Assembly: GCF_900187565.1 (NCBI RefSeq)
Contig: NZ_FYED01000005.1
Coordinates: 62,001 to 126,000, forward strand
Length of the DNA: 64,000 nucleotides
Reading direction: 5' to 3'
Source of the DNA: Pseudomonas sp. Irchel 3A7
GTDB taxonomy: Bacteria > Pseudomonadota > Gammaproteobacteria > Pseudomonadales > Pseudomonadaceae
The notes under the pieces were generated by a model. The model had not been told where the DNA came from. It made no database searches and saw only the letters and a program-made list of their open reading frames with translations. The position numbers and the translations under genes were made by a program. Below are positions 41,985 through 50,342 of this stretch, piece after piece (the first letter of the stretch is position 1; every line of letters begins with the position of its first letter).

Positions 41985-43820
41985 ATGCATATTGAACGAG
42001 TACAGATTGAAGAAGGATTTCTTGACGGACTAGACGTAAGTTTCGCCCCCGGACTGAACGTTATCATTGGAGCAAGAGGCACAGGAAAAACATCTTTAAT
42101 TGAAATAATAAGATACTGCCTAGATGTTACAAGCACGACATCTGACACAACTAAACGCAGCAAAGAACATGCTCTTTCGGTTCTAGGCTCCGGACAGGTC
42201 ACGGTAACACTTTCAGAAAACGACCAAAAAATTGTCGTAACAAGAACCGCCAATGATTTATCGCCTCGAATTACATCACCATTTAAGAAACCAGTTGTAT
42301 TTTCTCAGACGGAGATAGAAACCGTGGGCTTAGAGTCCGCCGGCAGACTTCGCCTCATAGATGGGTTCGTATCCTCACAAGGATCAACCGAATCGCACGA
42401 ACGAGAAATAGTTGGAAAATGCCGAGCATTGACTTCTCAAGCGGAAACTTACAGAAGAGAAATTGACGAGCTAGAGCAACAATTAACATCCCTCCCCATA
42501 CTTACGGAAGAGCTCCAAAAAATAATAGCGGCGGAGCAGGAGGTCTCAAAAACCTCCATTACGCTAAATGAAAAGACCCAAGCATTAAACATACAGTCCT
42601 CTGCCATATCCAAATCGGGAGTATTCGTCGAGCAAATTACACGACTCAGCAATGATATAGCAGCATGGTCGCATATAGTCAAACAAGCCGCAGATGCATC
42701 GCCTTCATACTCGTTGAATCTTGCATCGCCAGAAGCCGAACTAATTGAGCCTTTTCGAGACAGAATCAAATCCGTATCAAGCAGGTTGAACGCTGAGCTG
42801 CACGAAGTAATACAGATCTATCATGCGCTAGTGGCCATTACACAAACCGCCTCGTCTGAAAAAATCGTCCTGGAAGATAAGGCTCGTCAACTAAGACAAG
42901 AAGTAGATGCTATACAAGCTGGATCAGGCAGCATTCTACGAAGAGGCCAAGAGCTCAGAGAGCAAATAGCCAAACTTAACTCTATCGCTAGCTACATTAC
43001 AGAACGAAAAAGTTTTCTTGCACAGCTTATTACTGAAAGATCTGCCGCACTAGATGAACTTGATCAAATTCGTTATAAGCGATTCGCTATGAGACAGCAG
43101 GCCACAGAGTGGCTGAATAGCATAGTGGGTCCTAACATAAAATTGTCAGTACTTAGAAACGGTCAATCTAAAATTTTTTCCGCGGCAATCGCCGAAGCCC
43201 TCAGGGGCAGTGGCATTCGATACGCGGACATAGCAGAAACGTTAGCCCTTCACATAAGCCCAAGGGCGTTAGTAGAAGCGGTTGACAACTTTGACGTTGA
43301 GCTTATAGAGCAAGCAGCGGGAATTACAGCTGATAGAGCATCTCGAATACTATCCCATTTAAAAGGATATGACTTGAGCGAGCTGTGTACGATCTGCATT
43401 GAAGACGAAGCATCTTTGCAGCTACTGGATGGAAGCGATTATAAAGATATCAACGAACTATCTACTGGACAACGTTGCACGGTAGTACTGCCATTGATTC
43501 TATCTCACATGAGCAGAATGCTAATAGTAGACCAACCGGAAGACCATATTGATAACGCTTTCATTGCCGATACCCTTATACGAGTAATTTTATCTCGTGG
43601 TGATCAAGGCCAGATAATATTTTCTACTCATAACCCCAACATCCCCGTTTTAGGAGATGCTGATTCGGTCCTTCATTTAGGATCGGATGGGCGACGAGGA
43701 TTCAAAATTTCCGCTGGAGCGCTCCATGATGAGAAAATTGTTCATGCGATCAGCACTGTAATGGAGGGAGGAGCTAAAGCTTTCGCGACGCGAGCTTCCT
43801 TTTATGGAGACCATGGTTAA
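41985..43820 (+). CDS. SMC/RecF-like ABC ATPase with central coiled coil
   Basis: 611 residues. Walker A GARGTGKTS (29-37), Q-loop Gln108 (FSQTEIE), a helical/coiled-coil middle (about 140-365), ABC signature LSTGQ (492-496), Walker B MLIVDQPED (512-520, Glu519 catalytic) and H-loop His549 (STHNPNIPV). The C-terminal MEGGAKAFATRASFYG resembles the end of the ATPase module of PHP-ATPase (TrlF-like) proteins, but no PHP or other nuclease domain is attached. GGAG six bases before the ATG. Such ATPases usually sense or move on nucleic acid and often occur in defence systems. First gene of a three-gene AT-rich operon; stop lies 2 bases before the next ATG. ATPase identity is sure, role is not. Confidence 0.88.
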   Translation: MHIERVQIEEGFLDGLDVSFAPGLNVIIGARGTGKTSLIEIIRYCLDVTSTTSDTTKRSKEHALSVLGSGQVTVTLSENDQKIVVTRTANDLSPRITSPFKKPVVFSQTEIETVGLESAGRLRLIDGFVSSQGSTESHEREIVGKCRALTSQAETYRREIDELEQQLTSLPILTEELQKIIAAEQEVSKTSITLNEKTQALNIQSSAISKSGVFVEQITRLSNDIAAWSHIVKQAADASPSYSLNLASPEAELIEPFRDRIKSVSSRLNAELHEVIQIYHALVAITQTASSEKIVLEDKARQLRQEVDAIQAGSGSILRRGQELREQIAKLNSIASYITERKSFLAQLITERSAALDELDQIRYKRFAMRQQATEWLNSIVGPNIKLSVLRNGQSKIFSAAIAEALRGSGIRYADIAETLALHISPRALVEAVDNFDVELIEQAAGITADRASRILSHLKGYDLSELCTICIEDEASLQLLDGSDYKDINELSTGQRCTVVLPLILSHMSRMLIVDQPEDHIDNAFIADTLIRVILSRGDQGQIIFSTHNPNIPVLGDADSVLHLGSDGRRGFKISAGALHDEKIVHAISTVMEGGAKAFATRASFYGDHG

Positions 43821-43822
43821 AA

Positions 43823-44707
43823 ATGGATCGTGCTGAAGCCTTCAAGGCAATGCAGAGCAATCTAACGCACTTACGATTCACTGCCGTGAGGGCACTGGAG
43901 CGAACAGCTGTTGTTTCCGACATACCCATCCTACTTAAACTGAAATCGGCAGAACATGATTTTCATGTAAAAAAACGGCTTGAAGTTCTAATTTCGAAGC
44001 TTAGCATTTTACCCGAATTAGTAGTTGAACCTGAGGATACAATTCCAACCGAGGTTAGGCAAAAACTTCGATCAGAAGCGATTGAGTGGGTGGCTGGCCT
44101 TCTATTACACGAAATAGGTTCTAAATTAGGACTTCTAGCAAGCGCCGTAGCGCAAGAAATCCCCAACTATCAATTATCGCATTGCAAACGACGTATTGAA
44201 GCCCTTCAAGATACATTTGATGGTATAGAAGAACTGAAAAAAGCCACTTCAGTACCTAGACCGATCGATATGGACTTAGCATTATTTATTGATGAGCTAT
44301 CCAAACTTGAAAATATTGGCGATCAAGTCGAGATTACGCTAGTTGGAATTAAACCCCTTATAGTCTTCTGCGACCGCAGCCTTCTTAGACTAGCGTTGTG
44401 TAATGGGATAAAAAATGCAATAGAAGCAACGTTATTAACAGCCACAGAACAACATAAACCTAGCATTGTAATAAGTTGGGGAACAACAGACCACGATTGC
44501 TGGATAAGCATTATAGACAACGGCCCTGGTCTTGCGAGTGACGTTAATAGATCATTTACGCTTGGCGAATCTTCAAAATCTGGGCATCTTGGTTTCGGAC
44601 TAGGTATAGCTAAACAGGCAATAGAAACTTTACGTGGGCGTATTTCGCTGAGTAATTCAGCAGCCGGCGGAGCCCGCTACGAATTAAGATGGAGCTTAAA
44701 CTTGTGA
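43823..44707 (+). CDS. Soluble histidine-kinase-like protein with HEAT-like N-terminus
   Basis: 294 residues, no membrane segment. Residues 10-60 look like one or two HEAT-type helical repeats (RFTAVRALERTAVVSDIPILLKL). A DHp-like helix carries His96 (LLLHEIGSKLG). The GHKL ATPase domain has the N box with Asn198 (GIKNAIEA), G1 DNGPG (232-236) and G2 GHLGFGLG (254-261). All residues for autophosphorylation appear present. Its neighbour encodes a receiver domain, the natural phosphate acceptor. Two-base gap after the ATPase gene and GTGA overlap with the next gene show tight coupling. Signal sensed is unknown; HEAT-like repeats suggest protein binding, possibly to the ATPase. Confidence 0.85.
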   Translation: MDRAEAFKAMQSNLTHLRFTAVRALERTAVVSDIPILLKLKSAEHDFHVKKRLEVLISKLSILPELVVEPEDTIPTEVRQKLRSEAIEWVAGLLLHEIGSKLGLLASAVAQEIPNYQLSHCKRRIEALQDTFDGIEELKKATSVPRPIDMDLALFIDELSKLENIGDQVEITLVGIKPLIVFCDRSLLRLALCNGIKNAIEATLLTATEQHKPSIVISWGTTDHDCWISIIDNGPGLASDVNRSFTLGESSKSGHLGFGLGIAKQAIETLRGRISLSNSAAGGARYELRWSLNL

Positions 44708-46113
44708 ACATCCTGATTATTGAAGACGAAGAAGATTTTGTTAATGAGATTAAAAGCAGGGTCTCTTCAATGTGCAGAGCTCCTTCGTATGTGGTAGCCA
44801 GCACAAAAAGCTCGGCAATAGAACACATCACCAACGATTTTTTTGATCTTATTTTTCTAGACTTAAAAATTCCATCGGAAAATGGATCGATGGACAGCTC
44901 GCCAGAACATGGAAGAAGCATCTTAGATATTGCCGTAGCCGTAGCTCCAGGTACGCCTATCTTTATTTTAACAGGATCTTCAGCTGAGGAATTTCTACCA
45001 GATCTCTTGCAAATGGGTCATCAAGTAGATATCTGGGGACAAAACCAACCATTACCTGTAATAAACCTACAAAAGAAGCATCGACTTAACAACCTCGAGC
45101 CAGCAATTGCGCCTTATATTCATGGTTGCGATGCCATATTTGACATTGAACTTCAGTTTAACGAAGAACTTTCAACGTCTGAAATCAGACTAATTCGAAT
45201 ATTTACCAGATCTGTCGGTGGTGTTTTTTGTAAAATATCGCGCATAGGGGGAGGGCTTTCAGGCGCATCAGTATTTAAACTTTTAGTTACCGATTCTAAT
45301 GGCTCAAAAATCCATGATTCGGTTGCCAAAATAGGTAGTCCCGCTGCAATCCATGATGAAGTTGATCGCTATGATCGGCTTGTCGTGCGCTTGGAAGCAA
45401 GTGCCACACCTAGAAAATTATCATTAGTAAATCACGGTGCAAAAAATATTTCTGGCGTTTTCTATGGCCTAGCAAATGCATCCGAAAGCACTGCATTTTC
45501 TTTCATGTCCGGCGGCAGCGGGCAAGTCATTAATAATGTCGCAGCTTCTATGAATAATTGGCATTCAGCAGCAGTGCAACGGCGACTCACCGTGGCAGAC
45601 ATTCGAAGATGTTTTATCAGCGATGAAAAATTCCTATCTATTCGCGGTCACATCAAACATGATTGGATCGAAAATTTTGAACGATCTATTGTGCAAGTAA
45701 ACTGGGGCTGCACTCATAGCGACCTGCATGGTTACAACATTTTAGTTTCCTCTAATTTTATTCCGGTTCTTATCGACTACGGTGATGTGGGCGAATGTGC
45801 TTGTAGTCGAGACCCGATTACACTTGAACTCAGCTCGCTTTTTCATGTTCAGGGCCCATTTGTTAACAGTGGCTGGCCAAGTGAAAAAACGGCATCAAAC
45901 TGGGGCAAGAAACAATTCATAGATGAAACATGCCCCGCCCCCGAGTTTTTCTTAAGTTGTTTAGCATGGGCTGAAAGCGTTGCAGTTGGCAAAAGAGAAA
46001 GAGCCGCCGTTGCCTATGGTTACTTGGCTCGCCAATTTAAGTATGAGGATTGCGACCACCGATTGGCAAATATGCTGATTGCAGGAGCAAAGAACCTTTT
46101 TGATGACGCTTAG
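44704..46113 (+). CDS. Receiver domain fused to a kinase/APH-fold phosphotransferase
   Basis: 469 residues from GTG 44704, preferred over ATG 44689 because GGAG lies nine bases upstream and the GTG overlaps the kinase stop. Receiver domain (1-115): acidic pocket Glu7/Asp8, phospho-acceptor Asp53 (IFLDLKIP) and Thr90 (ILTGSS); the usual conserved lysine near residue 112 seems absent (DIWGQN). Second domain (about 165-469): glycine-rich loop GGGLSGASVF (182-191), lysine Lys209 (SVAKIG), Glu219, catalytic loop HSDLHGYN with Asp340 and Asn345, and metal-binding DYG at Asp358. The layout is that of APH/choline-kinase or protein kinases, apparently active. Substrate unknown. Likely output of the phosphorelay from the upstream histidine kinase. 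Confidence 0.82.
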   Translation: MNILIIEDEEDFVNEIKSRVSSMCRAPSYVVASTKSSAIEHITNDFFDLIFLDLKIPSENGSMDSSPEHGRSILDIAVAVAPGTPIFILTGSSAEEFLPDLLQMGHQVDIWGQNQPLPVINLQKKHRLNNLEPAIAPYIHGCDAIFDIELQFNEELSTSEIRLIRIFTRSVGGVFCKISRIGGGLSGASVFKLLVTDSNGSKIHDSVAKIGSPAAIHDEVDRYDRLVVRLEASATPRKLSLVNHGAKNISGVFYGLANASESTAFSFMSGGSGQVINNVAASMNNWHSAAVQRRLTVADIRRCFISDEKFLSIRGHIKHDWIENFERSIVQVNWGCTHSDLHGYNILVSSNFIPVLIDYGDVGECACSRDPITLELSSLFHVQGPFVNSGWPSEKTASNWGKKQFIDETCPAPEFFLSCLAWAESVAVGKRERAAVAYGYLARQFKYEDCDHRLANMLIAGAKNLFDDA

Positions 46114-46190
46114 CAATGATATTACTTGATAGTGTCCAACCACATAAAACGAGCTACTTCGACTGATTTCAAATTAGGCAAAAGGAAAAC

Positions 46191-46229
46191 GCCGTATCGC
46201 TCATCAAGGACGAGATGCATACGGCTTTT
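46191..46229 (+). terminator. Probable terminator of the ATPase/kinase operon
   Basis: GCCGTAT ... ATACGGC around a 21-base loop, then TTTT, 78 bases after the last stop. The following stretch to 46580 holds no ORF or motif I recognise. Confidence 0.5.
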
Positions 46230-46581
46230 CTTACTACCCCCCAAATAAATGGTAAACATCCACCACTCTCCGACCGTTTTCAATCTTTTCAACTGGGATC
46301 AAGCTACTTTAGCTCCTTGATCGCCAACCAATAAGCTGATAAAACGCACACCAGCTAACATCTTAAAGTCACCGCAATTTCAAGACCTTGCGGCCTCGAC
46401 ACTTCTGCGCATACTTACTCCAGTATCACCGATATCCATCCGTGAACTATACACTCATCTAAATCGTGACGGTAAAAGTCGTTCCTACAATAAGAACGTT
46501 GAGCGTTTCCTGGTTTCGAATGGTTGGCTTATGAATCTTTTGAGGTTGCAGGAAAGTGACCTCCACGATACCCTCCCACCC

Positions 46582-46816
46582 GTCGCTGCCAATTCAGCGA
46601 CCGGGTGTGGTAACCCGAGTTATTCAAGGCGCAACAGCGCCCCAATCACGTCATCAGGCGCTTTTTTTATGCCTGCGGCGTGAGTTATGGCGGCTGTGCG
46701 TGGGACGCCCTCGGGCGTGCCGGTTTCCTTGATTCCCGGTTTACCACCCTGCGCACAGCTGTCACCCATTCGTGTGGTAACGAACGTGGCAGCTCCTCAT
46801 ATCAAGGAGTTGGATA
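46582..46816 (+). ncRNA. Structured leader RNA candidate upstream of the DUF3077-type gene
   Basis: Dense stems: GTCGCTG/CAGCGAC (46582-46601), CGGGT/ACCCG (46602-46617), GGCGC-AACA-GCGCC (46628-46641) competing with GCGCC...GGCGC-T7 (46637-46668), a 9-pair helix GGCTGTGCG with CGCACAGCT (46692-46700 with 46752-46760) enclosing ACGCCC/GGGCGT and CCGG/CCGG hairpins, GCTGTCAC with GTGGCAGC (46758-46765 with 46786-46793), and CTCC (46793-46796) able to mask the GGAG ribosome site at 46806-46809. Similar sequence precedes related genes in other P. fluorescens genomes, from memory. It may be a regulatory leader or an sRNA. Confidence 0.55.
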
Positions 46817-46921
46817 ATGCGCAGTATCAATCCGTTTGAAATTTGGCTTTTCCCTCTAGGCGATTTCCAATCGCGTAACCCCCTCCCCCATTGCCTCTCC
46901 ATCCTCGGAGGTGGCCAATGA
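46817..46921 (+). CDS. 34-codon leader ORF coupled to the DUF3077-type gene
   Basis: ATG 46817 with AAGGAGT seven bases upstream; TGA overlaps the next start as ATGA. The product starts MRSINPFEIWLFPLGDF. The downstream ribosome site (GGAGG) lies inside this ORF, so its translation probably opens or controls the next gene. Confidence 0.6.
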   Translation: MRSINPFEIWLFPLGDFQSRNPLPHCLSILGGGQ

Positions 46922-47229
46922 CCGAACAACCCGAACTCAAAACCATCGGTTTAACCCCCGCCATCTACTGCTCCGATCAACCTCTATTCCATGTCACCCG
47001 CGACGTCCCTCTCGGCGATGCGTTGGCCATGGCTTCTGATTTTCTGTTTCTCGCCAAGGCGCTGACCAAGGATGCGGCTTATGCCAGGGACACGGATTAC
47101 CACGCCTGGGCTGCGCATTATTTGACGGCGATGAGTAAGGCGGTGGTGGATGATGCGGTGAAGGTGCTGACTCGGGATCGGACTTCTGTGCAGGCATCCA
47201 AGCGGGCGGCGGCGAAGGCTGAAGAGTAG
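46918..47229 (+). CDS. DUF3077-type small protein
   Basis: 103 residues from ATG 46918, with GGAGG six bases upstream; the frame upstream is not used because of that site and the ATGA overlap. Core PLFHVTRDVPLGDALAMASDFLFLAKALT matches my memory of the Pseudomonas DUF3077 family, present in several copies per genome; function unknown. The 290-base gap after it holds two single REP arms (47301-47331, 47424-47453) and no gene. Confidence 0.75.
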   Translation: MTEQPELKTIGLTPAIYCSDQPLFHVTRDVPLGDALAMASDFLFLAKALTKDAAYARDTDYHAWAAHYLTAMSKAVVDDAVKVLTRDRTSVQASKRAAAKAEE

Positions 47230-47519
47230 TTGTTGATGTCTGTGGGTTTGGGTTGCTTGCGATGTTGGTGGCTGGTTCAGGATTGATGCTGATTGGGCTG
47301 GCGCTTTCGCGGGCGAGCCCGCTCCCACAGGGGTTGGGGTGAGTTGGCTGGCATTGTTTGGCTTGAGTGGGGGAGTTGTTTTTTGTTTCAGCTCTGCATT
47401 CGGCATTGGTGTTGGCTGGGCTGCCGCTTTCGCGAGCAGGCTCGCTCCCACAGGGGGTTTGTGTGTTGGTTGGTATTTGGTTTGGCCCCGGGGTTTCCGG
47501 GGCTTTTTGTTGGGGGTGG

Positions 47520-47888
47520 TTAAAGCAGATGTTGGGAAATCAGCTTGGAAACTTCCACCATCGACGTCTTGCCGGTGAATTCGAATTTCACCTTCCCCAG
47601 CGATGAGAAGTAGATCTCCAGCTCGGAGTCCAGGTCGAACGTGCCTGAGGTTTCTACCGAGTAGGCCACGATGTTTTTGTAGGGCAATGAGGTGAAGTCT
47701 TTTTTGCTGCCGGTGATGCCCTGGACGTTGACCGAGATGATGCGTTTGTTGGTGAACACCACGCCGTCGCGCATGGATTTGTAGGCGTCGATGACGTGTT
47801 CGCCGTCGATCAACAGGGCGGAAACGCGTTCGGCGTACTCGTCGTTTTGCTTGAGCTTGAAGAATCCCTTGTTGTTGAAATCAATCAT
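47520..47888 (-). CDS. PH-like domain protein, 122 aa
   Basis: Start at ATG 47888 with AGGGAAAG upstream. Bacterial pleckstrin-homology type: VFTNKRIISVNVQGITGSKKDFTSLPYKNIVAYSVE is the typical beta-sheet pattern of bPH proteins, ending in an amphipathic helix. Cytosolic, function unknown. Single gene. The 301-base gap to the right holds a decayed REP arm (48003-48034). Confidence 0.8.
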   Translation of the reverse strand: MIDFNNKGFFKLKQNDEYAERVSALLIDGEHVIDAYKSMRDGVVFTNKRIISVNVQGITGSKKDFTSLPYKNIVAYSVETSGTFDLDSELEIYFSSLGKVKFEFTGKTSMVEVSKLISQHLL

Positions 47889-48189
47889 CAGTCTTTCCCT
47901 GTTTTTCAAATGAACGGCTTGAGCCTGACTTCATAGCGTATTTCGATCGAGATTGCAGGGCCAGCCCCCCACGCCGCATTCAGCATTGACGTTGGATGGA
48001 CTGGCGCTTTCGCGAGCAAGCTTTGCTCCTACGACGGCCCGGAGTTCTTCGGGGATTACAAATGCGCACAGTTTAGCGACCAAAAACGCGTGACCGTCCC
48101 CCTTCCCTGTAGTGAGATACGGCTATGGTTTGAATTGGCTGTGCATGGGCATTTGGCGGGATGGTTATGACAACGAATCGGAATCACAC

Positions 48190-49326
48190 ATGGAAGCGCT
48201 GATTAATCCGGACGTTCTGCGATGGGCGCGGGAGCGAGCATCCCTTAGCACGAGCACCCTGGCCAAGAGTCTTGGGACGCAGGAAGACAACGTGTTGGCC
48301 TGGGAGCAAGGCAAGAAGAAGCCCTCTTTCAATCAGGCAATGAATTACGCCCGGCAGACGTACATCCCGTTTGGATACCTTTACCTGCCTCACCCCCCAG
48401 AGGAAAGTCTTCTTCTGCCAGACCTCAGAACGATCAATGGAAAACGCGAGCACGAATACAGCCTGGCCCTGAGGGATACCATCAGGTGGGCCATGGAAAG
48501 ACAGGAATGGTATCGCGATTACCTGATCAGCCAGGGCATCACTGAAAATGGAGCGGTTGGAAAGTTTTCGGTGAGCGATAGCGCCGAAATGATCGTTGCA
48601 GACATCCGAGCGACCTTAGGTATTCCCCCCAAGCCCAATCGTGGCGATTTTGATGACTATTTCAAAAATCTGGTCAGCACGATTGAAAGCGCCGGCATCC
48701 TTGTGATGCGCAACAGTATTGTGAATAACAATACGAGCAGGCCATTGCGTGTAGAAGAGTTCAGAGGTTTCGCAATCAGCGATACCTTAGTGCCCGTCAT
48801 TTTTATCAACACAGCAGATTGCCCTGAGGCAAGGCTATTCACGCTAGCCCATGAGGTATCTCATATCTGGATAGGCTGCTCCGGTGTGTCTGACGGGGAG
48901 CCTGCAAGTCATCGAGCGGAAGAGATCTTGTGCAATGCAGTAGCGGCAGAGCTATTAACGCCTGGTCGCGAATTCCTTTCCGCTTGGGACGTTGATATTG
49001 AGTGGCAAGAAAACATCCCGCACCTGACAAAAATCTTCCATGTGAGTGGCTCGGTCATAGCCCGGCGCGCCCTGACCTTCAACCTCATAACGGCAGACGA
49101 ATATGGAGTGTTCGTTGCCAGAAAGCTCGCTGAACACAAGGCTCGCTGTAAGGATGGAGCACCGCCATACAGCAGATTGCAGACAGGGCGGGTCAGCAAA
49201 ACCCTCGCTATGGCAGTGGCCAGTGAAGCATTAAGCGGAAGAATGCTTCTTCGAGATGCGGCGCGCTTGATTGGCGTGAAACCGCACAAGCTGTCTGAAT
49301 ATTCTAAAAAGGAATTTGGAATTTGA
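48190..49326 (+). CDS. XRE HTH plus ImmA/IrrE metallopeptidase, probable antitoxin
   Basis: 378 residues from ATG 48190; a GTG 26 codons upstream is possible but its extra residues look non-family. N-terminal HTH (about 8-62, TLAKSLGTQEDNVLAWEQGKKKPSF) and C-terminal zinc peptidase with HEVSH (221-225) and the third-ligand helix EEILCNAVAAELL (about 244-256). This COG2856-type architecture is known with a downstream PIN-like gene as a toxin-antitoxin pair. TTGA overlap with that gene here. Confidence 0.85.
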   Translation: MEALINPDVLRWARERASLSTSTLAKSLGTQEDNVLAWEQGKKKPSFNQAMNYARQTYIPFGYLYLPHPPEESLLLPDLRTINGKREHEYSLALRDTIRWAMERQEWYRDYLISQGITENGAVGKFSVSDSAEMIVADIRATLGIPPKPNRGDFDDYFKNLVSTIESAGILVMRNSIVNNNTSRPLRVEEFRGFAISDTLVPVIFINTADCPEARLFTLAHEVSHIWIGCSGVSDGEPASHRAEEILCNAVAAELLTPGREFLSAWDVDIEWQENIPHLTKIFHVSGSVIARRALTFNLITADEYGVFVARKLAEHKARCKDGAPPYSRLQTGRVSKTLAMAVASEALSGRMLLRDAARLIGVKPHKLSEYSKKEFGI

Positions 49327-49823
49327 GTTATCTGCTGGATATGAATTCCTGCATACAGGCGAAAAACACTCACTACCGGATGGGTTTTTGTCCTGGACTC
49401 TGGGACTGGTTAGACAAGGCATACGATGCCGGTAAGATTTCCAGCGTCTCGCTTGTATACAAGGAATTAGTTGAATTCGGCGATGACCTGTCCAAATGGG
49501 CGAAAGAAAGGCCAAATCACTTTTTACCAGTCGACGACTCCAGCACACAGATAACCTTTACGCGGATCGCGACGTTTGTCATGGACATGCCTCTCCCTAA
49601 ACAGACAGAAAAAATTCGCTTTCTCGATGGGGCCGATCCATGGTTGATTGCAAAAGCGCACGCAACCAGGCAGACCGTAGTAACCCACGAGGTGTTGGTG
49701 CCTTCGACAAGTCAGAAAATCAAAATCCCCAATATTTGCCAGCAGTTCAATGTCCCTTACATCAGTGCGTTTGATCTGCTTGATACGCTTAATGCCAAGC
49801 TTGTTTTTGGTGACCATTCTTAG
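49323..49823 (+). CDS. DUF4411 PIN-like protein, probable RNase toxin
   Basis: 166 residues from TTG 49323, overlapping the antitoxin stop. PIN-type start YLLDMNSCIQAKN (Asp6), GKISSVSLVYKEL with a conserved Glu, and GADPWLIAKAHA with the third acidic residue. DUF4411 proteins are thought to be VapC-like nucleases; activity is inferred. Located in the accessory region between the DUF3077 gene and the formate dehydrogenase operon. Confidence 0.85.
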   Translation: MSYLLDMNSCIQAKNTHYRMGFCPGLWDWLDKAYDAGKISSVSLVYKELVEFGDDLSKWAKERPNHFLPVDDSSTQITFTRIATFVMDMPLPKQTEKIRFLDGADPWLIAKAHATRQTVVTHEVLVPSTSQKIKIPNICQQFNVPYISAFDLLDTLNAKLVFGDHS

Positions 49824-50342
49824 AATATAAAATGAAAGAAGGGACAGGCCACGCTTCCCCGGTATTCAACATCTATGTTGTTTGGGCTGGCGCTTTCGCG
49901 AGCAGGCTCGCTCCCACAGAGGGCTCGTGTCAGCACTATCGCTGAGTAGATCAACGCATCTGCTCCGTAGAATCGCCCACAGATCTGACGCTTCTTCTCC
50001 CCTCTAATGCTTGCTATACATCCCCCACGACAAGCCCATACAGGCATTAAGCCACTGACCGAGGCTCCCGTGCCCCGCTCAACTAGACTTAATGGAGAGT
50101 CGTAGGCAGAACCGAACACGTCGCTTTGGTGCAGTTCGATCAATAGCCGCGTGGCAAGCTGCCCTTTATGCCCGGTAGAGGTGCGGCGAAGACCGCATTG
50201 GGCACAACAAGATGCCCGCCAAGGGTGCCCTGGCCAACGGCCTGAAAATGCCACGATACCGTGACGTGGTGTGAATGCCGCAGCCGACACTTTCGGACGA
50301 CCGACGACCTTCTGGTTTGTCCGTGACCGTGAGGATTGCTGA
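49824..50342 (+). other. 519-base gap upstream of fdsG
   Basis: Contains one REP arm (49890-49919) and, near 50015, an extended -10-like TGCTATACAT, but no gene. The fdsG ribosome site GAGGA (50330-50334) is clear. The promoter and any regulator site for the operon probably lie here; none can be named. Confidence 0.4.

Noticed and set aside
44689..44703. ATG 44689 as start of the receiver-kinase gene
   Set aside because: GTG 44704 has a GGAG nine bases upstream and overlaps the kinase stop; the ATG itself overlaps that GGAG.
46114..46580. Remnant of a mobile element after the operon
   Set aside because: No transposase or integrase frame, no clear inverted ends; only a terminator could be supported.
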